Of a stretch of DNA of 64,000 nucleotides, positions 13,601 to 25,600 are shown piece after piece (within the stretch, counting starts at the first letter, position 1; every line of letters starts with the position of its first letter). A program made the position numbers and the translations under genes. Below the pieces are notes generated by a model. The model ran no database searches. It was not told the DNA's origin and saw only the letters and a list, made by a program, of their open reading frames with translations. Source of the stretch: Branchiostoma lanceolatum (lineage: Eukaryota; Chordata; Leptocardii; Amphioxiformes; Branchiostomatidae); contig NC_089725.1 of the NCBI RefSeq assembly GCF_035083965.1, forward strand, positions 24,251,925 through 24,315,924, read 5' to 3'.

Positions 13601-16600
13601 TTACCTGAAAAAACAGGGCAACTTTAGGTTTGACCAGGACTTGACTGTGCCTCTGTCTGCTGGCCGGACTCATCATGTCCTGAGCATAGGTCAGGTACAC
13701 ATCAAACTCTGCATTCTGGGGAGGGGGGCACACGGGCAAGGTCAGATAGAGGTCATTGCATGGCCTGCATTAATCCTTTACAGACAGTGAGTGAGCTGTG
13801 AACAGCCTCTTTTTCAGCACAAAGGACAGCTCAAAGAATCAAATTAAACTATCCACATTTCACCCCATTTATTGTCACATGCCTTCCTGTACCCCAAACA
13901 TTCACTACGACCATCAACAAATAAAAAGAGCAGTCAGAAAGTACCCAATCCAAATTGAAGAGAGAAAATATTTGCCTTTCCCTACAATGTGACGGACTGT
14001 CCTCTAGCATCTTCAAATATTAGCCATATGATGAATTTACTCATCAGTAAGGTTTCTATATGCTCCTCAGTGCCCTTCCCGCTATGCTTGCAGACACCTA
14101 CCTCTGCCATCTCCTCGAAGCAGCCTCCTGCCGCAGCAGCAGGGTTGTTCTCGTCTGTCATCTCCATGGTGTCCTCCAGCAGCCCCAGGAACGTGATGGA
14201 CAGCTCATGGACGTCCAGGATGTTACTGAAGATCTGGTCCAGGTCCTGGAGGGACAGGGGCAGTTAGACACCAGCTTATATGGTTGGGCATTGTTGTTGC
14301 TAAAAATGTGTTACTGGTGAAAGGAATGATTGTTCAACTGGATGTCTCTTCAAGTTTCTTTGGATTCTTCATCATCCAGAGTTCACTAATCAGCGTTAAC
14401 ATGAAAAACAACTTATTGAATGACAGTATATACACTGTTTTTTCCAGTTATGAATCAATCAAACAATGATTTACAGTACCGACCTGCTCTGAGAAGAGTT
14501 TGGGGTTTACAGCCATGGGGTCTCTGAAGACCTTGATAATCATGTTGAGGTCCCTGATGTACTGAGTCTCTTCCATGATCAGTTCCTTCACCTGTGGATG
14601 AATAGAAAGCACAGGTCAGGCCTCCATGCTGCATCATGGCTGTACAAAAGTACATTACGTTTTTTTTTTTTTCAAAATCAACATCACACAACACCAGGAT
14701 TACACAACGAGATCTCACCTGCTCCTCAAATGACAGTGACCCCCTGCGGATGGGCGGTGGTTCCTCTTCCACGTTGGACAGGCTCATGTCCTCATCTTGG
14801 TGGAACATGTCCATGAGAACCTGAGGAGTGTGGATAATTGAAAACATTGCGATCAGTACAACATAGACAAAAATGTAACTTCTAATTTTCTGAACCAATT
14901 TCTCAATAGATTTTCTTGTACTCTTCCACATTGGAAAGCCTCATTTCCTCAACTTGATGGAACATGTTTATTAGAACCTGGGGAGTGTGGATGATTGTAA
15001 ACATTGCCATCAGCACAACTTCCCACAATCTAACTTCTTATTTTCTGAACCAATTTATCGTGAGATTTTCTTGTACTCTTTTATATTGGACAGCCTCATG
15101 TCCTCATCTTCATAGAACACGTTTATTAGAACCTGAGGAGTGTGGATGATTGTTATTATTGCCATCAGCAAAACACACATGAATCTAACTTCTTATTTTC
15201 TGAACCAAGAGATTTTCTTGTGATGTGGGCAAATGATAACCTTATGAAGTTGATTTTAATGCATTCCATCAATCCAGAAGCCACAATCATAGACTGCTGA
15301 CTTAACTATCAATCTGAAAGCCGGTCTGTACTATCTTTACCCTGTGCACTAGAGTCTAAAGTTAGCTGAAGTTTGCCAACAAGGCTGACACTCAGGCTAC
15401 TGGTCTACAGTTCACTTAGGTTTGCAAATAAGGCTGACTCAATGTACATGCTGAACCAATAAATAAATAAATAAGTAAAACTGACTCAAAACATAATGAT
15501 CTACAGTTATACCTTAAGGTTCGGAGTTTATAAGGAGCACGAGAGGACTCTTACCTTGTCTGCACACATGGCCACCTTGATGTCCTGACATGACATTTCT
15601 CTGTGCCTGATGTTCTTCACATAGTTACCTGCCAACTGCAGAAATGGGAAAATGTGAGCTGGGCTACATAATTAACAATACCATAGTACATATGTCTGGG
15701 TAGAGATCGGGATCTGGCGGAATCGCTGATTCTAGATCTACAGTAGAGTTCCTAATCAGAGTCTCTGAGACTCAAGATGCTAGGAATGTGTAAGCAAGGA
15801 GGTTTAAACCGCCTTGGTGTAAGGGCGGTCTCCCATTCATAAGCCCTGAGTTTCAAGTCAATCCATTGATCTTAAGTGACATAAATGGAAGTTGAAAAGT
15901 TCTCTCTTTTAAAGAAATTTCTTTAAATCTAGTCCAATAATCTAATCCAATAAGGATCTCTATTGACACTTCAATCGGCAATTCTGTCAAGTTGCCATCT
16001 GTACCCTGACATATAGAATTACAGCAAAAAATCAATCTTTGTTGAATGAACAGATGCACATGGTGCATCAAATGCGATGAAAAAGAAAAAGATCTTCACC
16101 TTTAAAGGAAGCCAAAAGGTATGGTCGGGAATCCTACTTTGCTATGCTAAATATACCAAAAAGTATAGTCTCCATCGAAATTACATTAGTCCGTCATAAT
16201 TCACCGGCGGCACCGCTATATTATCAATTAAAAAAATCGCGGCATACCCCGCCGCCCGGTGACCTCGGTTGACCTCTACTGCCTCGTGACCCCTCGTGAC
16301 GACCGCATGACGTCACAGGTCTTGCATTCAGTGGTAGGGCGGATATCAAAGTCGTCAAAGTCTTCATTTTCAACTGGATTCTCTTTAATCTCCATGATCT
16401 AAGTCTTCGGAGTTCAGACAGCAATGTTTGTGAGGCACGCGGGCAGCTAGCAAGTGGGACGCTCAGACCTGTGACGTCACGCGGTCGTCACGCGGGGTCA
16501 CGAGGCAGTAGAGGTCAACCGAGGTCACCGGGCGGCGGCATATGCCACGATAATTAATAATATAACAGTGAATTATGACGTACTAATGCAATTTCGATAG

Positions 16601-19600
16601 AGACTATACTTTTTGGTATATTTAGCATAGCATAGTAGGATTCCCGACCATACCTTTTGGCTTCCTTTAAACATCCACTATCTACAGAAAGCCAATAAAA
16701 CATGTACTAAGCAAGCTTACCCTGGCCTGACAAATAAATAAATAAATAATATTTTTATCTTCAGAATTTCCCTAGCGATGTTATTACTTAACATTTGGTA
16801 TGCTATGTGTGCAACATTTATCACCATCGTTTCCAAAAATACTTCACCAAGGACACTTAACATAATATACTGTAGGGGGCTTCATTGCAGTCTTTACTTC
16901 AAAGGCACATCCTACAGTTGGTAAGGTTTCACATTTGGAAGACTAAAGTTGGAAAAAGGGAAGCTAATTTTAGCTACAAAACCTGAAGCTGGAGCCAGCA
17001 TAACAAAGTAACCATGCTGCATGTTAATAAGTCTCAGCCAAAGCTACGGTGAAAACAATTCTTGCTCATAAATACCTGCCCTATAAATAGTACGTCCTAT
17101 GAATAACTAAACGACAGCATACCTTTAGAATGTCAGCAGAGATGTACTCCAGCACAGCCACGATGTACAGGGACACCTGCTGGTCAACCTTGTACCCCAG
17201 CACCTCCTGCAGGGATAAGCACATTCTGGCTTTCAGCAACAATCAAGGGGGCTCTTTTAAAGATGTCCAGGTCATGCATTGTAGACTTAAACCCCCAATG
17301 CCTGGTACATTGTACTGGCACTGAAAGCAGTGGAAGGTATTTTCCAGCATTACCACCCCATGAACAGTATAGAAAATGTATTGTTTCCTAAAAGTATTTT
17401 TGAGTGGAAGTTATTGTCATAAGAAAATACATCCTATTCATTAGATACATGTAGATTAATACAGTGACTAGCATTGGACAAACAGGGTTGTTTGACATAT
17501 TACAAACTGCCACAAGGTTAGTCTGTAAAGAAGTTCTGCATTTGTAATAGATCGTTTTTGACAGGACAGTGTTTCTACATCTTAGTTGGGATGAGTTAAT
17601 GAGTTAATGGTTACCTGTTTGTAAAAAAGAGTACTTATTTCTCGTCCCAGCTATGGAAAATTTGCTGTGATTCATGTGTTCAATTTTTATTTGTTGAACT
17701 TGAGCCTGCATTTCGAACCTTCAAACCTTACAACCTTTTAGTTGTAAGGTTACTTTTGGAGTTTACCAAAATTACAAAAAACTGTATATTGTAAGTTACA
17801 TCCCAGGGATGGAAGAGTAAGCAATGGATGGAATTTTTCCTTTATTTCCAAGTAGAATTATACTATCTTCATAAAATTTTCCACACGTAAGATTTTGTGT
17901 GCTGACTGCATGCTGTCCTTTAAGTGCCGCTTTACACGTTCAATTTTATGATATTGGGACTGGCGATGTCGGGATGGCAACAGCTTTTTCTGCCATGTGA
18001 AGAGGACTTTTATGGCCGCACGAAGGCTTTTTGCCAATATCGCAAAAATTCATAATGACTGCTCCGAAGTATTCGTACCACACCTCAGCGTGAGTCCCCG
18101 ATAGCTTCAGCATGTGTATAAAGCCAACCTTACTCTACATCTGTGCAGTATTTCCATATGCCTGAAATTTTACAGTCACGAATACATATACATCCTTGTA
18201 GCAGGTTGGAAATGGGTCTGTCTGAAAGGTGATGACCTTTCTACATGAAAAGGGCTGCACTGGATAAAGGCCTTTCTCCTAGAGATCAATGGACTACACA
18301 CCGAGACACAAAATACTAGTAGAGAGAGAATTCCTTTCCCAAATAAAACAGACTTTTGGACATACCGGTATGTCTTTTAATTTAATTTCTATGTCTGGAC
18401 GATTTCTAAATTCAATTTTCGTAAAGTGGCCAAAAACATTTTTACTAAAGTTTTTGCTTCCCTTCCATTTTGGGCTTCATTCTATACAGCTGTAGTATTT
18501 GACTTATATCATTGATCAACAGAACATAATTTTAGAGGAATATAATGTACAGGTTACGTGGTGATTCCTGTCTTGTACAAACATTTTACTTCTTACTATC
18601 AGGTTCAATATTTTCTGTAACAGGCATATTGTTGTTTATTTTGATATGCAAATGATGTAAATAATAAGTCACCTCCCAAGGGCTGTGAGACCTGTGGGCT
18701 GTAGCAGTAATGTTAAGTTCATAATTTTGTAGTAAAGACTCAAATTTATCAAAATCCTCTCTATAAAACGTAGTGAATGAAACCAAGGAAACGCATTGAG
18801 GAAAAATTCACAAAGTAACTGAACAAAAAGAAATAGACTGTACCTTGAGCAATGGGTGTATTTTGTCGTGAGGCAACACAAGCGGTGACTTCTTCTTGTA
18901 CCTGTTGGGATAAACACAAACATATCAACTTAAGTTAATGGTCCACTGTTTTACTGATAGTCATGACCAAATCACAGCTGAGATGATTTGCAGAATCTTT
19001 TTGCCATAACTAATAAACCTGTTTAAGAAAACTAGTCTAATTCATCTTTGCACATATACGTCAAGACCATGTAAATGTAACAAGTATGATATGTCAGCAG
19101 CTAAGGTCTGTCTTCAGCTTTTAATTGTTTTCTGCCCCCCTCATTTTTGGGAGCCCATGTTTCTTATCTTTGTAGTTAAATCATTCATTTTAAGCTGACG
19201 AAAATAACCTTTCGTCAGTTTCATGATGATGTTCAATTCTTTTTTGAGGGATGGGGTCATTGGGGTGAATTTTTTTTCTGTCCCAACAAGGAAGTTTTCA
19301 TCGAAGGACAGAGGAACGGGTCCTGGAGACAGCCCTGGAGCAGCTTTAGTGAGGAGCATGTGGATATATGAGCTTCCTCACCTGTCCAGTGCTGACTGTG
19401 CATCACCGATGGCCCACTTGTCAATAGGGTGAGGAAAGGTGCGCTGGACCCGCTCCTCCACGTCCTGGACCGTGTGAGGATGACAGGAGCACAGCATCCC
19501 CAGCAGCTGCAGGATCAACCCCTCGATGTACTCCAGAGCATCGTCACGCGCCGTCAGGTGGGGGTGCACCTGCTGCTGCACCTGGAACAATAAACAAGCA

Positions 19601-22600
19601 AATGCATTTTAAGTTCACAATTTAATTTTGCAGTAGGGAGAAAATGGAGCGTTTGCTATGGTTCTTAGTTTGCAGTTGATACAAGGTTATTGTTGGCTAT
19701 TATGTTGATTATTATGTAATTAGTGCTAGTTGTGTTTTTCAATTTCGATATCAGGGATACCCAAAAAATTGGCTTGTTACCTGAGTGTATTTTTCTCTGT
19801 ATAGATAAAATAAACGAAAAATGAAAGTGGTAGGCAGGCAGAAGACAAAACAAGCATTTTTTGGGTGGTCATAAGTTTGCCAAACAACCTTAAACATTAA
19901 ACCACTAGAAACTTAAACATATTTACAGCATCAGGCTTTCTTTCACTGGGATAGATCGAAGGACAAGTCTGATTTTGGGACAAATATGCAAATAACATAG
20001 TTTTACTAAAACTTAAAAGTTTCTTTCTTCTTGTTTTTTTTGCAATGAATAAAACTTCACCAGTGCACTGTGGCATTTGACATTATTCTTCAGGTTTCAA
20101 CCCACTTTGCAGCAAGATTTTTGTATTTTTTTTTCTGTTGCTGAAGGACTTTAAGATTGGTGTATGGACATTGTAACGATGAGAGCTATTGTAGCTCCAG
20201 AGGACAACCTAGTGGCATGCTGAAAAGCTCTCAATGGAAGAACAAGTAATGAGAGTTCACCTTTTTTTGTTTAGTTGCTTCCATGTTCCACAAATCTGTG
20301 TGACTAACAAATATAACAAGACCCTGTGGACCCACACTCACATCCATATATGGTCACGGAGGGGACAGGTTCATTACAGTGCAACATCACACATGCTAAT
20401 TAGATGTACAAAGACCACAGTGACCAGTTAGTACAGACAGAACGTGTGTGTGCTGTGGTTTGTGTGATTGAAACGCACAAATGGAGTAGTAGTCTCCTGG
20501 CTCCCAGGAATCGAACCCTGGCTGCCAGCTCACAAACCCAACGCACTTACCACAAGGCTAAAAGGTCCGGACCAGTTAGACTGGTCAGCAAGTCTGGCTT
20601 GAACCACACTGTTACATGACATGACAACAAAATGGATAACTTCATATTTTTCTTCTTTTCACATGACCATTAACCTAATTGTCCGTACAAATACATCTTG
20701 GTATGTGATGTTGTCAAATCACATTGAAACAATTGCAGTTTGACACAGTAACCTACTTTACTTACCCTAGACATGTCACCCTAGACATATTCATCAAGGC
20801 TAGGTATTGAACAGTCAATATATACCTTCGCCAAGAAGGTTATGTTTTGGGGGCTGTGTGTCTGTTTGTGAACAGCATACCTGGAGAATGCCTAGGTGGA
20901 TAATTTCCTTGAAATTTGCCATGTGGTAGGTTTTGATGAGACCTCAAATTGATTACATTTTGGGGATCATAGCAACTTTCTAAGGTACTGCAGCAGAACT
21001 TGGTTTTGGTGTCTTAGATAAGATGATCAACTGATGTAATTATTGCATATTCAATGAGAAACATTTATGATTTTTAAAGTCAATATTACTATTAGTTCAA
21101 TGACGTATCATTACAACACAATGAATAGTGGCTGCTCTAGTCTAAACCCAAGCATCCAGTTGGGATGTCCACATGTACATATGATATGTTCATTTGTAGT
21201 AAATTGTACAGGCAGCCTCCACATAATTCTCTTTATCAGAAAATCTAAGCCCTTTAGAACATTTGAGTCAGTAAACTGTGAAGTTGTCGGGACCTGAGTA
21301 TGGTGGTTACTGGCCATGTGGGGATGGGTTGGGGTTTTGTTCGCGTTAAGAATTTTCGCGTTCGCGTGGAAAATTTTCGCGTGAAAAATTTGAAATGGAG
21401 AATTCATCTATTGGTTCAAAATATCAAAGTAATTTTATCATCAAAATTTTTCTCCCTTGGGAATAGACTTGAGTCCCTTGGGAATAGCACACACCAAACC
21501 ACACCACACCCTGCCCACACCCATGCAGGGAAAAAGTTTGCCTGTAATTTTGATCATTTGCTCGTAAAAATACGCTAATTAGTTGATCAGAAGGGAATTG
21601 AAGGTTTACAAGTCTAAGGTTTCACACCCAAAAAATGTCAAAGGATTTTTGAAATTCAAAAAACACAAAAAAACAAGTTGATTCCCAAGGGGCTCAAGTC
21701 TATTCCCAAGGGAGAAAAATTTTGATGATAAAATTACTTTGATATTTTGAACCTATAAATAAATTCTCCATTTCAAATTTTCCACGCGAAAATTTTCCAC
21801 GCGTACGCGAACATTCTTCACGCGAAAAAAACCCGTTCCCGTGGGGATGGTTGATGGGGCTTCTGTTTCAAATGAAAGGTGGAGGTCATCTCAGTCAACC
21901 TTTATCTGCAGCTAGTAAGTGTGTTCAGATTGCTGCTGCTGTGCCCAGATACCTCAGACTTTCAACTGTGCAATCACGCTGATGGCCTCTGGCCTCTTCA
22001 GGTAACATGGAGGAGGAATGTGCCATAAGGTGTGTGAGGTCAACTGTGTGAAATTACGAAATACCGCATATGCAATAAAACCTTGGGGAAAACTGGCTAT
22101 GTTTGCTGCTGTCAACTGAGAAAATAAAATCATGTGAAGATGGTATCATACCTGTTCAGATTGTAGCTTTAAAACAGTAGGTAAAGCCTCATTGGGGTAG
22201 AGTGTTTTGCGAAGACCAATTCAACTTTTGTTTAACAGGTTATTCCCAACTAAGAGAATGCAGTAACAAAGAGTACTAAATGTCAACATGTAGTACCTAA
22301 ATGTCACCTACAAATACAATGCTACCTAAATGCCATCTTTCAAATAAACAAATAAATAAACATCAGATATTTGTTCGTTCAGACCCTTTAGTGGGGTTGG
22401 GGTTTTGTTCGCGTTAAGAATTTTCGCGTACGCGTGGAAAATTTTCGCGTTGAAAATTTGAAATGGAGAATTTATTCATAGGTTCAAAATATCAAAGACA
22501 TTTTATCAACAAAATTTTTCTCCCTTGGGAATAGACTTGAGTCCCTTGGGAATAGCACACACCAAACCATGCCACACCCTGCCCACACCCATGCAGGGGA

Positions 22601-25600
22601 AAAGTTTGCCTGTAATTTTGATCATTCGCGCATTGAAATATGCAAATTAGTTTATCCGAAGGGAATTGAAGGTTTACAAATCTAAGGTTTCATGCCCAAA
22701 AAATTTCAAAGGGTTTTTGAAATCTAAAACAACTTGATTCCCAAGGGACTCAAGTCTATTCCCAAGGGAGAAAAATTTTTATGATAAAACTACTTTGATA
22801 TTTTGAATCTATAAACAAATTCTCCATTTTAAATTTTTGACGCGAAAATTTTCCACGCGTACGCGAAAATTCTTAACGCGAACAAAACCCGTTCCCCTTT
22901 AGTGCCTAATGGCACATAGGGCAGCAAGTTTCCTCACTATTTTAGTAGTAAGGTATCTTTTAACAGGGAGGGGTCCCCTACCTACACCTATGTCACAAGT
23001 GATAAACCCTGGTGAGAACCCAGCAAGCATTCTACCACTGCTTTGAAGGCATGTGTATCTACAATTACCATATCCATCAGTGCTACGATCTTCACATGAA
23101 GTAGACTCCTAGCTAGAATCCTCAGACCTTTTCTTTTACTCCCTTCAATATAGATTGACGTCAGTCCCTCTGACTGAACTTTTTCTGGCAATCAAATACA
23201 AGCAAAAAATTCAATCTATCATAAAAAGTCATAAAATACCATTTTTGCATATTAAAGCATGTGAAAGCTAATACGCAGGCAATAGCGTTTTTTATGCGTT
23301 TATTCATTGGTTGGACTGCATCAGAACGTATGTTGCCAGGGTTCCCTAACTAGCCAGGGGTTATCACAAAGGGCTAGCCTTAGCATTGACGTAAGTGTGG
23401 AGCCTTTGAAGTACAGAACAAAGTAAATACAACTGACATCCACTGAACTGTATGTACCCCCTCTCCATACTGCAATAAGGTTCAGGAAAATTCTGCTTGT
23501 CTACTGCCAACTCTAACAAAGAACATGTTATGGATACATACAAGAAGTAATCTTATTTCTTTCTCAGAGTTTTATTTCCTCTAATACTAAAGCATTAAAT
23601 GATTAAACATTTTCGACAATATTTATGGGTTTTTTTCCAGTAACATCCAAAGTTCTTGTACAACCTCTAGAGACATAAGAGTATCTACTAGAATCACTCT
23701 TATTCTTAAGTCTTATGAATTGAAATAAAGCCAGTCATATCAGATGACCAACAAGTATGCCAACATTCCTGTCTTGTTCGGACAACAGGTAAGGCTAGGA
23801 TTAACCAGTTGATCAGGACATATCCAGGGCTTATTATTCAAAGTATTGTTTTGTTATCTGGTCAGAATTTTCTTAATTTTTCATGATGGCCATGCTTGTA
23901 ATTCCACAGTCTTTCAAGAACAGTTTGCCAAGGATACAAATGTCCCTTTTTGTCATCATAAATCTAATTAAAATTTATCAAAATCCGCCACGAAAAAGGA
24001 CTCGTCTTGATAACGTTGGGTAACATAAATTCGGGATTTTTCCGATAATGGTTGACTGAAATCAATCTAGCAGAACAATAAACCATCCTTTTTTTCTATA
24101 ATTCTGTCAGTATCATGTACTATCTTTGCACTAATCATATATATGGTAGATTTTGTCTCTAGTCGTGCTGACACCATAATATTTCAACTTGAAACTACCG
24201 CCCGCCGCACGCACAATGACGGTGCTGTCGGACAGGGGGGCACATTTATTCGGGAGAGAAGATTCGTCTTGAATATCTTACCGCTAATCACATTTTATAA
24301 AGCAGCTATTCGTTCCATCCTTAAGGCTTGAGGAGAGTGCTATGGATATAGACGTGTCCAAGTAAAAAAAATACACGAAAAAACGGCCGTACCGCACACA
24401 TCAGGCCAGTTCGGGAACAACCTGTGTGTTGAGTCGGTAGAACTTCACTCAAAGTCGGCCCATCGTCATCATCGGGCAACGTGTAACGTTACATTATTCA
24501 TGGAAAGTTAGCTGGATGCCGTAGCAATGGTAATACTACTATGTCCATGTGTTCCTTGTTGTGTTAGGAGCAAACTTTGAGGAAAATATCTTCCTGAGTC
24601 CACTATCACACGCAGCATTTAGACAAAAAAGTGTTCCTCACAAACCTTTGTCGTCTGCTTGACAACAGGATTCTAGTTAACAATATGGCGGCGGGAAAAT
24701 ACACGTGCCGTAGGTTGTAGCAACAGAGAGGAGTTTTGATGATTGATCACACTTAGAATCCAGTTGCAGGTTAGCAATAGAGATTGTAATAAGTTGTCTT
24801 GTAAATAATTGTGTTTAGCAGGAAGCGGATGTGACATTTTTCTTATAAACCAGCCGACAACCATGTTGTGTAATTCTCCCACGAAGCCCTCAGACTGTTC
24901 CAATAAGGGACGGAGAGTTTTTGACCTCGTCGCCTTATAATGCATGCTTATCGAAGCTTTTCAGACAGTGTTCTGAATACGTAAGTCTGTCAGGTTTGCA
25001 TTTCTAGCGGTATTACTTATGTTGCATCTAGCACATATCCCTAAATACCCCGTTTTCGAAAAATCGCGAATTTAAGTACCCCGCGAATTTATGTTACCCA
25101 ACGTTACATTCCACTTGGTAACACAAGAAGTATAAATTCTAATAAACAAAACAGGTAATAGTATAATGAATGGGATATTGAGGAAAGCTGCAGCTCAATG
25201 AAGAGTTTATAAACAACATGCTGTTTATTTTTTCCCTTCCTGCTTCTATTTTCAGCAGACATGCCTAACGTTACCTGTGGTGAACTTGGGTTACCTCGAT
25301 GATGTAATCTATTTTGCAATCAACAGCAGGTTTGTTTACCACCTACACACCTGCCGTATCATGGCTACTTTTTGATCAAGTTTCCCTTCCTGTTTCTTTC
25401 TACTGACATACTTTCTACTATCTAGTTAACTCTGGTCAACTGGGTTTACCTGGGTGATGTCATGTTCTATTTTGAGATGAATGGTTGTTTTTATGACACA
25501 CACACCTGGCACTACCTGGCTCACCTGGGCTGAATTGACAGGGTCACCTCTAGAGGGTAATTAGGCTCATTAAGTGTGACTGTCAAGGTTGTTGTTGTTG

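Noticed and set aside
20490..20575. A functional tRNA gene
   Set aside because: The internal promoter boxes are good, but a full cloverleaf with paired acceptor ends is not present and the sequence merges into repeat DNA.
24673..24945. A 90-codon minus-strand frame inside the TA-flanked element as a transposase remnant
   Set aside because: It shows no catalytic or DNA-binding motif that I can recognise.
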